Assembly: GCA_037957365.1 (NCBI GenBank)
Contig: JARHVA010002371.1
Location: forward strand, 868,001 to 932,000
DNA length: 64,000 bases
From: Torreya grandis
Lineage: Eukaryota; Streptophyta; Pinopsida; Cupressales; Taxaceae
Direction: 5' to 3'
Shown here: in pieces, positions 12,758 to 26,048 of the stretch
Numbering within the stretch: the first letter of the stretch is position 1
Layout: each line of letters opens with the position of its first letter
Position numbers and translations under genes: made by a program
The notes under the pieces: model-generated
Told to the model about the DNA's origin: nothing
Seen by the model: the letters and a program-made list of their open reading frames with translations, nothing else
Databases searched by the model: none

Positions 12758-13599
12758 TTTTGACCCTATTTGAGAAGGTATAATGAGACATTTAGGTGAA
12801 GAAACATATTTTCAAAGAAAATAGTTGTCAATAAGAAATTGGAATAGACCCATGATGCCCCCTTGAGAGGACATACTAGGATGGAAGAAAAGGATGGACT
12901 CTCGAAAAATGAGAAAGTGAGAGATTAACCCATGGAATAAATCACATCCAAATGAGCTAATGCTTGCACACATGATTACCATCAATGATCAAAATATAAT
13001 GAGAGTATAATAGGCCTTAGAGATGGGGGAAATGAGAAAGATATAATCCATAAATGTAAAGGACAAAATTTAAATGTACCCAATTTGAGAGTACACGCTG
13101 CATGCTTATGATATTGATAAATCTTAAGACAATTTGCACAATAAAATATTGACATTGTGGGTGTTACTATGGAGAGTTTGGAATTAGAGGAAAAGGGAGA
13201 ATGTTCTGGTTTAGGAAAAGATGCACCACTATAATAGGGTCTCCAAAGAGAAGATAATAAGTACTCTAGTAGAGCAGATTTGATCATGATAAAATAGATT
13301 TCCCTAGTAGGGTAAATTTTGATCATTGATAAAGAATAAAGAATGATTTTTCCCTTGTAGAGATGATTTGATTCGGATGTGGTTCAGATGTTGGGCCCTA
13401 ACATGGGCAATTGGCAAGCAAAAATAGCTCAAAGAAATAATCAAAAAGATAGTTTAAAGTGAGTGGGCATAAATGTACATGTGATGGTGTAATGGCTTAG
13501 AAATCCATATAAAACCAAGCATATGAAAATTCATGAATTGATGAGAGAGATAAAAAATAATAATGGAGATAGCCAAGCTAGCCTCAATAGAAATTGAGT

Positions 13600-13668
13600 G
13601 CTACCTACATAGTTCCATGGACTCATGTTCCAACATGAACTTCAGGCTAATGTAGTTCACCCAAGTTT
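13600..13668. repeat. Spaced direct repeat in the B 3' region, copy 1
   Basis: It shares CTACCTACATAGTTCCATGG and CATGTTCCAACATGAACTTC with 14750-14818, about 1.15 kb away, whereas sequences on either side differ. Confidence 0.85.
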
Positions 13669-14749
13669 GGGAGAGAATGGAATGAGGAATAATGAAAAAT
13701 GACCAATAAATGATTAGACTCACAATGTATGTAAAGAGATGCACATCTAAGCATAGACAAAGAATCCCAAAATGGTGCGGTAAGCATGGATGTTAGCTAT
13801 AATCCTAATCCCATATCATAAGCCTAGGTTTTGTAAAGTGTTATTGAAAATCATTAATCATAGCAAATTTTGACATTAAGACGTTGAGACTTGAGCACAA
13901 AGTGCTTGCTGTAGAAAAATAAATTAGGCATCATAAGTATGAATAACTTAGAATGATATAATATTCCAATTGCATTGATCATGTTCAAATGTGAATACCT
14001 ATAACTAAGGATAATGGTTAAAAAATAACCAAAACTAGAGTTAAAATTATTTACATTTAAACAAAAAAGCAAAGAAAAAGAAAAAGAAAAATATAAATAT
14101 AAATGAACCTAAGTTGAAATCAAGATCTGATCAATCAAGACTTAAGTAGGAACAAAAATGTTTAAAAAACAAAATTCAAGAACGTCTTAATGACATGAGA
14201 CCAAGATATGAATGATCAAGATCTATGTGGACCATTAAGGCATTCTTAAACACAAAAAAGAGAAAAGCAAAATCAAATAGAAAAACAAGACACCAAAAAC
14301 AATCAAATAAACAAAATGGTCTAAAAAAATGTAATAAGATAGGATCAATATATATACAATCAAAATCTATGTGAATCATCAAGATGTTTTGAAACACAAA
14401 AGAGATAAGCAAAAATAAACAAGGAAACACAAGACCAAGATGAGATCAGAATAAAAAAAAAGAATAAGAAATAAAAGGAGAGGTGAAAAATCACAAAAAA
14501 GAACCAAAAAAACACAACAAAACACCAAGAAAACTCAAATAAACACACACACAAACAAAAACCAAGTTAGTGCAGTCTAAAGACAAATGTTCATGCATGT
14601 GCAGTAGAGGTGTTACTTTCTACCACATCATAACAATTGACATGATAATTATTCCATAATTAAAAAGGAACAATGACAAAAGAAATGGGGGAAGAGAAGA
14701 AAAGGAAGGGGTTGGTTGAGCTGACTCTAGATGTATAAGACAAGTGGAC

Positions 14750-14818
14750 ACTACCTACATAGTTCCATGGATGCATGTTCCAACATGAACTTCAGATCAA
14801 ATGTAGTTCTCTCAAGAA
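14750..14818. repeat. Spaced direct repeat in the B 3' region, copy 2
   Basis: Partner of 13600-13668. Both contain the small palindrome GTTCCAACATGAAC. Confidence 0.85.
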
Positions 14819-15757
14819 AAGGGATAAAAGAAAAATGATGATCAGAAAAACATGATTAATGTTATATAAGAAATGGAAGATATGACAAATAAATAAGAAT
14901 GGTCTGGAAAACAAGAAGTTGATGAGATGAGAAAGAATGATCTTGCAAGATGGCAAGTGTGTGGGATAAGATGAAATGAACTAGTGTTTCTATTATTTCA
15001 AAATGGCAAGAGCATAGCATGGTGGAATGGGAATATACAAATGTATAGAAGCATGAGACAATGTTTTTGTTCTTTTATGGATCATGTTTTGATGTTTTTA
15101 GTATTTTTAAAGTATTTCTAATGTTTTTGGTGTTTTTGGGATAAAATATGCACAAAGTGGGACCATCTAGTTGAGGAGACATATGTCTTGAGAGTAGAGG
15201 TTCCAATAAGATAGCTAAGCTGACTACAATGTCCCATGCTCACAAATAGATTAGAGTGAAGAATATTTGATAAAACACTAAAGAGAAAAAAATGTGATAT
15301 AGAATAATGTGCAACTTGAAGTAAAAAAGAGGTATATGCATTCACCTATCTATAACAGTGTAGCAATGGTCTAGAACCGAGAAGATGTTTCTATTCACTT
15401 GTCTAAAGCTATAGAATACTATCCTATCTAAACTCCTTTGTATAACTAATATTGAGGATGTTCATAATGTTCATGAGACATAATTGAGATTATAATTAGC
15501 CAAGAGATAAAAAGTGTTCAAGCTTATAACATACCTTAGACATAACAAAGAATATGCTTCTCACAGAGAGCAATCCAGAATGAGATGAACAATGTGTTTA
15601 GAGTGCCAAGGGTTCAAAGCCTTTACTTTCAAGAATCATGAAAAGTGGACTAGGTTAGTATAGAATATATATAAGGTAAGATAAAAGGGTGGGATAAATT
15701 ATGATAGCACAAGTTGCCCCCAAGTTAGGGTTCTTATAGATAATGGGTCAAATTTGT

Positions 15758-16960
15758 TCATGCATAGAATCTCTTAAGGTGTATGATGTTCATGGGCTCT
15801 AAAATTTCTTCACCATTAGGTTTTGCCAGTTGATATGCTCTTGATCCATAGTTTGTTGTGACAATATATGGTCCTAACCAATTAGGCTAAAACTTGCCTT
15901 TTTTTTGGGTTCAACATTCATATTCTTCTGGTTATCTTTTAAAACTAAGTCACCAATCTCAAATTATCGAGAGAGAATGAGTTTTTTATAGCTCCTCCAC
16001 AATCTATTTTGATAGGCCTACAAGTATTCTAGGGTATCCAAATACTTACCATCAAGAATCTCTAGTTCATGTTATTGTGAGTCTTTATAGTCTTTATTAT
16101 CTTCAATGTGCTCCAGTGATATTCTTAATGATAGGATATCAATATCGACCAAGATGATAGCTCTAGTACGAAAACTAAGGGAGTATCAAATAACTCCAGT
16201 TGGGGTGTGATGATTGGTTTGATATGCCCAAAGGGAAAGAAAGAGTTGAACGTGCCAATTATGGTCAGCATGAACAAAAATCTTCTTTAAGATGGTTAAA
16301 ATGGTTTTATTTGATGCCTTATCTTGTCCATTGCCTTGCAGGTTATATGGAGTGGATTTATTATGCTTTATCTTGAATTTGACACAAAGATATTTTACAT
16401 CTTGACTCACAAAGGATCCACCATTATCATATATAATACAGGTTGGGATACCATATCGATAGATGATATGTTAATGACTAAATTTGGCTATTTGTTTCTC
16501 GGTAACATAAGTGAGAGGAATGGCCTCAATCTACTTGGTAAAGTACTTAGTTCTAGTCAAAATGTGCTTATGTCCATCTGAAGATGTTGAGTTAATTTTT
16601 CCAATGAGATTGAGACCTCATTTTGAGAATGGCCATGGTGTTGTAATCAGATGCAATGGTAAGGAAGGTGTAAGTATCAAGTTGCCATGCTACTAACAAA
16701 GAACACACTTATTTATATAATTACAAGCATTTGTCTCCATTTTGGGCCAATAATAGCCTATTCTAAGGAGTTTCTTTGCTAGGACTACACCATTGGCATG
16801 GGCCCCCACACATTCCTTCATGAACCTCCTTTAGTGACAACTTGGATTCTCCCAAAGATAAACAATGAAGAAGCATTCCATCATAGCTTTTATGATAAAG
16901 CATGTTTCCAAGGAGGATATAATGTGTTAAGTTATGAAGGAATAGTTTTTGTTGGTTTTT
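15758..16960 (-). pseudogene. Integrase of B
   Basis: Reading leftward on the minus strand, the H2C2 region around 16.8-16.9 kb contains a VHEGMCGGP-like stretch (16790-16830, rc of CCCACACATTCCTTCATGAA). Core fragments follow. A 74-codon open piece (16410-16186) reads SQDVKYLCVKFKIKHNKSTP then YNLQGNGQDKASNKTI and WAYQTNHHTPTG. The end reads NYGSRAYQLAKP... and MNIIHLKRFYA, with the stop at 15758-15760. It aligns with A 6190-7345 throughout. Frameshifts break the core. Confidence 0.87.
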
Positions 16961-16999
16961 GGAAAGGTTAATGGGAAATACATGACTATGGAAATAGTT

Positions 17000-17565
17000 C
17001 TAAAAATCATGGTACCATAGTAGCTTAGGTGAGGGATTAGGATCAACAATAGTGCATATCCTCTCTAAATCTAATATAATATGTGTTGGATGAAGAATAT
17101 TTTCAATTAGGAATTTATACTCTTTACCATTATCATACATTTGAATCATGGAACCTATTCTTTCCATGGCATCGACAGATCTATTATTGACTCACAAAAA
17201 TTTCTAAAACTATAGAGATTTAAAATGTGTTTTGAGGTGATCGACAATTTGCTTGTAAAGAACAACCTTATCATCCTTTGTTTGATACTAGTCAGGTGTC
17301 TGATTTATAATTAGCTATGAATATCCATAGACTTTTAAGATTTAAATATCCCACTGTATATCAAGATGGATCCCTATAACCAATGCCTTATATTTGGCCA
17401 TATTATTTGTACACTAAAATTATATATGGAATGCTTTGGGGATTAAATCCCCCTATGGCATGATCAACAATATGCCATGTCTAGACCCTTAGGTTGTGAA
17501 GGATCCATCAAAATAGAGCATCCAATATTTAGGTTCTTGTGATGCTTATTATATCATCATGATAG
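17000..17565 (-). pseudogene. Archaeal-type RNase H (aRNH) of B
   Basis: Inverted counterpart of A 5560-5970. The first catalytic region (rc of 17500-17525, ATGGATGCTCTATTTTGATG-type sequence) gives W-x-LYFDG. Further along are MAKYKALVI-type and INLKVYGYS-type text at about 17.33-17.40 kb, where the Asp of YGD is replaced in the frame I read. It sits between RNase H and integrase, as in other Tat elements. Stops and indels are present. Confidence 0.75.
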
Positions 17566-17599
17566 AATCATCTAGAAGGTCAAAGTTGAGAGGTTGAGT

Positions 17600-18135
17600 A
17601 GCCGTAATAGGAGCTTCTACAAGTTGGTCAACAAAAACTTGTCCTTAAATTACCTTTTGATTCTAGTACTCAATATCAAACTCACTGAGGATAATTATAC
17701 ATTTAACCATGCATCCTTCAAAATATTCTTTACATAAAATGAACTTGAGAGGATCTACCTTGGTGATAACAATAGTTTAATTATTTATCATATAATATTG
17801 TAATTTATGAGTGGCGAACACCATAGCTAAGCATGCCTTCTCAATAGGCATATAATTATATTCATAGGCTACCAATGTATGGCTTAAATAATAAACAATG
17901 TGTTCCTTACCATAATCATCATGTTGAGCCAAAAGTTCCCCTAGTGCATGTTTTGTGGCTAATATATAAAGAAACAGTTACTTTCCTTGTGTTAGAGGTT
18001 GTAAGATTGGTGGATTGGCCAAGTATGTTTTAAGCTTTGTAAATGCTATCTAACAATCTTCATCCCATTGAAATATTACCCCTTTCTTTATGAGATGGGT
18101 TAATTAGTGACACTTATCTATCAATTGAGAAATGA
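17600..18135 (-). pseudogene. First (gypsy) RNase H of B
   Basis: Minus-strand counterpart of A 5110-5460. The segments TKHALGELLAQHDDYGKEH (about 17905-17960) and CPIEKACLAMVFATHKL (about 17805-17855) can be read, followed by KWMVKCIIILSEFDIEY (about 17665-17720). A long connection to RT lies to the right. Broken by stops and frame changes. Confidence 0.82.
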
Positions 18136-18139
18136 ATCT

Positions 18140-19110
18140 ACATATAGACTAGATATTTTATTGTAGACCTCACAATTATTTAAGATTGTTTGGTGGAGGC
18201 ATTTCCATAATAGCATTGGCATTTGTAGGGTCAACCGCGATCCTTCATTGTGATATGATGAACCCTATAAATTTTCTTGATGTGACTCTAAAGACACATT
18301 TTTTAGAATTCAAGTGGACTTTATATGCATGAAGCCTCTCAAATATTTTTTGTACAATGTTAGGGTGTCTAGCTCTTGTTCCTGATTTTGCTAGTATATC
18401 AACATAGTCCTCAACAATGTCATGCATCATGTCTTGGAAAATGATAGTCATTGCACTTTGATATGTGGTTCCATCATTATTCAAACCAAATGGCATGACT
18501 TGGTAATAGAATATCCCCCATGGAGTTTTGAATGCAATCTTATGCTAATCTTTAGGGGCTATCTTGATATGATAAAATCTCATACCTAGAAGTCGAGTTG
18601 ATGATCATGTCAATGTTGGGTAGAGGAAAATCATCTTTGGGGCATGCTTTGTTGATATCATGAAAATAAATAAAAATAAATATGCCTAGGGTCTTTTTAC
18701 TCACTGGTAATATGTTATAAACTCATTTAGAGTAGTCTAGTGGTCTGATAAAATTAGCTCTTAACAAATTTTCCAACTCATCCTTAACCAAAAGAACGAT
18801 GCATGGATGCATTTTTCTAAATTTTTTATTGATTGGTTCAATACCAGGGTGAATAAAAAGATGATGTGCAACTAAATCTAGGTCTAAGCCTGGCATGCTA
18901 GAGTATGCCCATGTAAAGATGTCTATATAATCCTTAAGAATGGATATAATATGTTCATGTTTTACTTCAATAAGGGAAGATCCAAGATAAACAATTTTGG
19001 GATCCTCATGGGTTCCCAAATTCACTTTTATTGTGCTCTCCATAAGGAGTGTGGATCCATCTTCTACAATTATAGGTAATGTGTGATCATGATCATTTTC
19101 CTATGTTATA
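18140..19110 (-). pseudogene. Reverse transcriptase of B, with a damaged catalytic box
   Basis: One open piece (19043-18723) has the N-terminal part VNLGTHEDPKIVYLGSSL and FRKMHPCIVLLVKDELENLL. A second (18496-18245) starts MPFGLNNDGTTYQSAM and contains VEDYVDILAKS at about 18395-18408, then KKCVFRVTSRKFIGFII. Element A reads YVDDI at this place. B has lost exactly one codon (GAT), removing the second catalytic Asp of YVDD. Between the pieces, the MDGF region (about 18560) is frame-broken. The domain cannot be active. Confidence 0.92.
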
Positions 19111-19589
19111 TCTTCTTGTTATTCCTCCCAAAGATTTGGATAATATAAAGAATCAAAATCAGCCTTCTCGGGTAAAGGCCAATTGGTAAAACCTCTAAAA
19201 AATCAAGAGCAAGATACTCAAATATTTGATGTTGTTTTGAAGAGATGCTTGAACTAGGTATGAAACTTGGGTTAGATGGACTTCCTACATCCTGAGGGGA
19301 TGAGCAAACTTTCCTACCTAGGAGTGCCTAAAATAGGTTTTCACTCAAAGACTTGTCTTTTTCTTTACTTTTTCCCTGATTAATAGGTGCCTCAAAGAGG
19401 TTTTCACCTGAAGATCTTGATGTTTGTTCTTTATTACGACCAAAATTTTTTGCCTACTTTCTAAATTAGTTAGAATGATCCAATGAAAAATCAAAACCCT
19501 ACTTATGATCATTAATGTGGAATGTATCTTGTAGGCCCATGTATTCTATAATTGATTATTCATTTTGAAACTCATTGAGGCATATAACT

Positions 19590-20580
19590 AAACTTTGTTA
19601 ATCCCAATCTATGGATTTAAAATGGCAAAGGCATAGGTTACAGTGAGGGTTTGCTTCAAGATGGGAAGCACCAATGGCAAAGATATAATGTCCTACTTCA
19701 GGAAGGGAAGCACCACTAAGATAGGTTTTTGCTTTAGGATGAGAAGCTCCAATAGGTGTTCTGGTCAATATGGCATTTGAATCAAACAAATTTAAGTTAG
19801 CAAGCTCATCAAAAAGACTATAATGGGACATTGTGTTACTACTAGGAGTCTCATTACTAATCACTTTAGAAGAGTCACTATCAAATGTCGTGAGGTCATC
19901 CTCTGGTGGTTTAAATCTAAGACCATGATTTCAATTGACAACTCCAACTGATAAGGGCTCTAAAATTCCTTGTACCTATGGACCAAATATTTTCCCTATA
20001 TATTCAAGATGATTCATTATTCTGTTAGGGATAGGATACTTTGTATTTTGAAAACAATCAACAAGGCCTTTAGAACATAACCATTCTCACTTAGTAAAAT
20101 CCTATTGATCTTTCTTTGGTGTAATTATAGGTACAAAAACCAAAAGAGTTTTTGGTTTCTTCTTCTTTGGTTGCCAAATTTGATTGGGTTTGTTAGGAGT
20201 CTAGGAAGTTTTAGGCTTACCAAATGTTTTGGGGGATTTTGGTAATTTTTTAATATAGAGGACATCCTTCAGATGGTACATGGAAATGTCTACATCTTTA
20301 ATAATAACCTGCTTGGACAGAGCTACAAGAAATAGATCAGTTGAAGTGGAGGCTAGATCACCAAGGTCTATATAATTAGATGGAGATTGATGAGAAATGA
20401 TGTCTTTATTCTTCTTTGTGATGAATTCAGAACCTAGTCAATATTTATAATTATAAAACTCTACTTCAATATGTTTATAATATTGATATGGCTGTTAATC
20501 AATGGGAATAGTAACCTTGATCCCATCATGGGGAAACTTAAGGCATTGGTGAAGAATAAATGGAACTGCCTATACTTCAT
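19590..20580 (-). pseudogene. Pol linker of B with a G-patch-like segment
   Basis: Counterpart of A 2549-3600. From right to left it encodes a lysine/proline-rich linker, then EYIGKIFGP followed by a stop and QGILEPLSVGVV (19952-20012). An 88-codon open piece (19864-19598) then carries IGASHPKAK, SGASLPEVGHY and IGASHLEA, an imperfect short repeat also seen in A. The glycine-rich segment is less intact than in A (GKIFG against GKGLG). Confidence 0.6.
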
Positions 20581-20584
20581 CGAT

Positions 20585-20835
20585 CTAAGGTTGACCAAGA
20601 AGTATGTTATAAGGAATCTCAATATCCGTATTATAGAATAATGTGTGATGAGAAATAGGCCCAACCATGACTGGCAACCAAATTATAGCATATGACTCCC
20701 TCTTGATGTTATCATAAGCCTTGATTATAATAGTTTCTAGTTGAATGTCTTTATCCATGTACCCCAATCATCGTACCAATTTAAGAGATATGATGTTCAG
20801 CCCTAAACCATTATCTATAAGAACCCACTTGATCT
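20585..20835 (-). pseudogene. Retropepsin-like protease of B
   Basis: Active-site segment VLIDNGLGLNIISLKLV (rc of 20790-20835), then ITIIIKAYDNIKRES-like text and MVGPISHHTLFYNTDIEIPY, ending NILLGQP at 20585. It has the same DNG active site as A, so the variant predates the split of the two copies. A stop after the active-site segment and the downstream stop break it from the rest. Confidence 0.85.
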
Positions 20836-21524
20836 TGTGATCCATAATGATTATCTAAATCTATAGTGAGTTTTATGGTTTGGGCCAAGGGTGGACATGT
20901 CTTTTTGATCAAATGTGATTTGATGCAATGAAGACAAGCATCCAACTAGGTTCTAGAACTGATCAAAGTTTATTTCATTAGGCACAATAAACTTTTGTAA
21001 AAGTTTTTTGAATATGGTTCTATGGACATCATATGTCTGTAAGAGTTCTAATATGGAAATTTATGTAGGGTTTTTATATAACTGATCCATTAGACTATAA
21101 GGCCTTTGAATTGTGGGTTGAACTATTTTAGTCTTTGTTGGGATAGTACTTAGTTTTAGAACCATTGACACAATGTTCTCATTGGGTTTTATGGAATAAG
21201 TGGGTGAAGGGCCTTAGATGGTAACTCATAGGCATCTAGTTGTGATTGCACAACCTAGAGGTGGTAAGGAGCTATTATAATTGGAGGAGGGTAAAGGGCT
21301 TTGGATGGTGACTCGTGGATGACTAACTATATTACTAAAATTTTGGGTTAATGAGGAGCCTTTATAATTAGAAGAAAGGTGTTGTTTTTTAGGATTAGTA
21401 ACCTATGTAAATGGAGTGGTAATATGATGATGCAAACTTGACATGGTATTACTAAGAGGAAAGGGTGCTAAACCTATAATGATGGGTCATGTGTTGTGAG
21501 GAACATGAGATTGGCTATGTAGTT

Positions 21525-23141
21525 TTATAGAAATAGTGGCAATATGGGTTGCAAAAATACATACCACAATATTATTATAGTTGTAAGGCACATTGTTATA
21601 AGCCACATTATTATTATGGGCATTGTGATCTTGATTATACTCATTATGATTTTGACCTTATTGTTAGTTCTGATTCTACCTCTATCTTTGATTGTGACCA
21701 TTTTAACTATTTCTTGGTGGTGGTGGATCATGTAAGGAAAGGGGTCTTTATAGATTCACATATCCTGATTTGTGTCTTGATTAGGGGCCAACTTAATTTC
21801 TAGTTCACCACTTTCAATAAAGTCCACAATAATATGTTGTAATTGAATGCAATGATATGCACCATGACCAGCAACATGATGAAAGTTACACCATTCATTC
21901 TCTTTGTAACAATCTAGTTTTGGTTGATCTTGAGGAAATGGCCTTGATACTAGCCATATAATTAAATTATCTACAATGAGATTTTGTAACACTATTTAAA
22001 GTGATTCACCTGACTTGCTAAAGACTCTAAAATTGTTATGAAATGTCCTTTGTGAAAGTTGTCTCTGTAAAGTAAGTAGTGGATTTGGGGGAGTTAATTG
22101 TACATTTGGAGGAGGCATAGCATGTACCATTTGTACATGTCTTGTTTCAGTCACCCCATTTCCAACCATGTTCTTATTTTTGTTAAAGACTTTAGGCTTA
22201 TCTTACATAAATATTTGAGCCAATGATTTAGTTTGATTAGATGCTTGACCTTGGACAAAAATCTTAACAAGGCCCTTAGCAATAAGAGCCTTCTTAATCT
22301 ACACTCCTTTGTCAATAATTTCTTCAAATGAGTTAGCACAAGCTAAGCATATATTATGCATAACTTTAGGATGCAAATTCTATGCAAAGATATCAGCCAA
22401 CTGTTTGTTTAGAAAATTATGTTGAAAGTGACCTTCCAATGCTCTCCACCTTTGCAAACATGCAACAAAACTTTCACTATCACGCTACTTGGCTTTGCAT
22501 AAGCCAAAAACAATTAATTCATGTTCTATGTTACATGAGAAATGGTTAATGAACTTTTTTGATAAGTCATTCCAATATAAAAATTAATTTAAGTAGCCAA
22601 TCAAGAGCTTTTCCTGTTAAACTTCATGGAAATAGTTATAGTAAGTACTCGCTATATAAGCACCATCTTGACATAATATGAAGAATGCCTATATGTGTTC
22701 ATGTGGATCTCCTTTTCACTTGTACTTGTTAAATTGGGTGCCTCAAAATGAGGTGGAAAGGGTTTTTTGATAATAGATAAATCAAATGGATATGGGCATA
22801 GCTCATCAGATTTATACTTTTTGACTCCATTATTCATCTCCAATCCTTGAATAATTTCCTTTATAGAATTCCATTCTTTTATTTTTGGTGAATTTATGGA
22901 TTGAATAAGATGTTATTGGAGTGGAATAAGCCCCTAGTTTTGTTTTTGTTAAGCTGGAATGTGCCCCTAGTTTCTTTACTGTGGGGGTGGAATGTACCCT
23001 TGGTTTTGTTGCCATTGCGGTGGAATGTGCCCCTGGTTTATGTGGATCTATAGGGAATGTATACCTTTTGATCCATGACTTGGTTCTAATTTTATCCTTG
23101 AGTTGAGAATATAGGATATTGATTCTTTGATTGTAAAACAT
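21525..23141 (-). pseudogene. gag polyprotein remnant of B
   Basis: The N-terminal piece (23141-22830, 103 codons) starts with an ATG, reads MFYNQRINILYSQLKDKI and includes four 11-residue repeats (KPGAHSTAMAT and variants). Next comes PYPFDLSIIKKPFPPHFEAP (22843-22652), a degraded gag core, and WCNFHHVAGHGAYHCIQLQH (21992-21756), a Cys/His zinc-knuckle-like segment. A basic/Asn-rich tail follows (21731-21525). Gag would package element RNA. The start at 23141 is the first ATG before the conserved N-terminus and is provisional. Confidence 0.78.
22915..23050 (-). repeat. 33-bp coding tandem repeat in gag of B
   Basis: Four successive 33-bp units, each with a (G/C)GGAATGTGCCCCT-like core on the plus strand, encode KPGAHSTAMAT, KPRVHSTPTVK, KLGAHSSLTKT and KLGAYSTPITS. 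Matches the array at the left edge of the window in A. Confidence 0.85.
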
Positions 23142-26030
23142 TCCGTGAATTTGGTTGTTTCATATTTTGTTGATTTTGAAAATTTTAATGTTTATTTACC
23201 AATTTTTGGGTTGGTTGAAAATAACTAGCCAAGTTGTCTTTAGGGATTTCCTCAATTCGAATTGAATGTTTGGATTTTTGAGTTTGTAAATTAATAATAA
23301 GTTCTTGATTATTGAATAATGTATGTTCTATATCAAATAAAACACTTTTTAAGGTCTCTTGTGACTTTAACTATTCATTTAGATTACCTTGATCCACTAT
23401 GGTAATGTCCTCATCTAATATTTGTTGCATACTTTCAACCACATTTCCTTATTCTTTTGAAATCATTATGAATTAAAGTATCACACAGGGAGTCAATTAA
23501 GTCTATGACAAATTTGATCTACATATCATTGACTTATTATCTTGATCTTAGCTAGAAGATCCAGATTTGTGGGTTTTGACTCTATTTGTATTTCTTTCCC
23601 TTTGTTAGAGGAATAAGGTATGTCTATTCATGAAAAAGCTTACTCTTACCATCATTATTCTCCTTCTCTAACTAAGGTATGTAATTATTCTATAAAAATT
23701 TAAAAGGTAGTCTAGCACCTAATTCTATCAATCTAAGAAGGGATTCATCTTGATCTTCTTGGGGTAGATATTCATTGTAATCATCTTTAGATCCTACTAT
23801 TGTGGGGATATCATAAAAAATAACGGGGTTATCTTGACCATCATAAAACTAATCATCTTCATAACTAAGGCCATAAGAGGCCCCACTACAAGTGAACCTT
23901 TGAGTCATGTCTAAAAGAGTTTTTTTGTGTGTTTGAATAACTTTGGACCAATTATTGGAAACCAAAAAAAGTATGCTTTGGCTCTCTTTTAAAAAAATAA
24001 CCAAGGTACCACTGAGACTATAAGGGAGGATGGTTTGAAACCACACACAATTTATAAGATTTGGTTTATGAGTTTACTCAACCTTTGGTAAGTTTAAAAT
24101 CATATAGATTGGAAGAGGGTAAGGTAACTAAAAGACCCAAGGTGAAAACTAGTACACCAAAGCTTAGATCTTTGTGATACACCTCTACTATAAAATCTAG
24201 TTTCAACTTTGAAAGTTGATGCTAGAAGTTTAGAGGAAAGATATTTGGATTATGAAGAAGACAAAATGGACTAAGCAACTCAAGATTTAAAAACATATGC
24301 AATCACTAAGTATAAAGCTAGGACCAAATAGGCAACACAACATCATCACATGGTTCTAGTAGGATAAAATATGTTCTAGGACTCAAAGCATGAATGATAC
24401 ACAAGATGACTTGAGTCCACCAAGATGATAATGTGATTTTGAGTCTTAATAAATGACCTTCAATCCAAATGGAAAATTGAACCTAAGTTAGAACAAGATT
24501 AGTGCATAAATGGCGAACCCACTTTGACACACCAACCCTTAGAACTTAGAAAGGTCAAATTTTGAATGTGGATTATAAATAAAGGATTTTAAAAAATTGG
24601 GTGAAAGATATAGACTCAATTGGGTAGCATGACTGCACCAAAGTGGATGATATAACACAAATATTTTGATAATAATTTGAATAAGGAAAAAATGAATTTT
24701 CCAATTAGCTAGCATAATGCCTCCTTTGCTCAAGAAAATTGATGACAATGTGTTTTGGTTAAGTTCAATGAGTTAAAAAGTAGTTTTAGACATAAATCAA
24801 GACCAAGTAAGCTAATGACAAAAAATAAATGTCTTTAGTCTAAACTGACAAGGTATGGCAAAGTGGGGTCTACTAAATTAGTAATTTTTTGATCATTCTA
24901 GGGGAATCAATTGCATGACTCTCACATCAAGCAATGCAAAAGGCAAGAATAGAAATTGGGTGACCATGACATTGACTAATTGTAAAAAAGTATAGTCCTA
25001 TTTATAACCACTACATCTTGTTATTTTCTCAGTGTAGTGTGATGTCTAAATGTAGATATGTCCCATGTGTAACTCTAATTAGGATTCAAATGAAGTCAAT
25101 GTTGAAAGATGAAATATTGGGTCAAAGCTTCTCTAAAAAACTCACTAGAGGTAATGACATCCCCCTTGCAAGCCAAGTTTACATAAAAATAAAGAAATCA
25201 TAAAATAGAAAGGCTTTAAGGGCATTTTCAAGATCACCTAAACTTTAATGAGTTTTTGGGGAGCCCTTTAGATGATATTCTTTCTAAGCCTTGGACTAGG
25301 CTAATTGTAATAGGAATGGCACTTTTGATTCCAAGGGTTCCCTAAAGGGGAAAACTAGAAGAGCATACATGTGGCACCCCTCTTTTTTCCAAACAAATAT
25401 TTAACTTAAACAACTAAGTAAATACAAAAACTTGCAAAGGTGAGTTCATTTTTAAACCCAAATGGAAAATGAGGTAGTGTTCATTTGACCCCTTGGTCTT
25501 AGTTGTAATTTTGAAAACATTTCCCATAAACATCTATTTTTTTTAAATTAAACACCAAAACAAGGTTCTTAATTTATTTTTAAACATGTAAAAGGTGATA
25601 TAAAACATGTTTTTAGAAAATGTCAAGCTTGGTCCTATAATAAAAATGTTAGCATGTCCTTTAGCCCTGAAGCTCTTTTGGGTTTGAAATAATGAAATTT
25701 ATAAAAAGAGCTCCTGAGTTTGTGTTTTAAGAAAAACATAGTAACCAACGTCAATTATATAACTGATGATGTTTACATTTTCTAACTGATGATAGTTATC
25801 TAACTGGCATTAGTTATACTAATGTGATCAATGACAGGTATGCAATTGATTTTGGTTAATCTATCCAATTGATGTCAATCTTACTAGCCAATGTTAGTTA
25901 CTATGTAAATCCATGACAAAGAAAAATGGCAAAATAAAGTTATAAAATCAATTTACAAGAGTTTTAATGGTCCAAATGAATATTTAAAAGCTACAAAATG
26001 ATCTTCTTCATGTGTGGGATGCATCTTGTC
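23142..26030 (-). other. 5' leader of B
   Basis: 2.9 kb between the primer site and gag. I see no recognisable extra ORF such as the ORF1 known upstream of gag in Ogre elements. The open frames (61-69 codons) have no motif. Promoter signals could not be singled out in this AT-rich sequence. Confidence 0.5.
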
Positions 26031-26048
26031 CCAGCAGGCATGCCAAGA
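26030..26048 (-). promoter_or_regulatory. Primer-binding site region of B
   Basis: On the minus strand, LTR end CTACA is followed by TCTTGGCATGCCTGCTGGG. The TTGGC....CTGCTGGG pattern resembles the primer site typical of Tat/Ogre elements (from memory of TTTGGCGACTCTGCTGGGGA). The diverged copy at 7942-7958 keeps TTTTGGC....TAGTAGGA, supporting a conserved site. Confidence 0.6.

Larger units (their letters stand above)
12758..15757 (-). other. 3' untranslated region of B
   Basis: Three kilobases between the pol stop and the 3' LTR, with no domain. The part at 15020-15710 matches the tail of A inverted. It holds a spaced direct repeat (13600-13668 and 14750-14818) and a closer pair (14190-14275 and 14360-14435) within A-rich sequence (14050-14560). 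Open frames of 72-114 codons here have no motif. Confidence 0.65.

Noticed and set aside
13854..14554. Phe/Leu-rich minus frames resembling membrane proteins
   Set aside because: They arise from A-rich plus-strand sequence in the B 3' untranslated region; low complexity and internally repeated.
23142..26030. Possible extra ORF upstream of gag in B, as in Ogre elements
   Set aside because: Only frames of up to about 69 codons without motifs; no coherent coding trace was seen on the minus strand.
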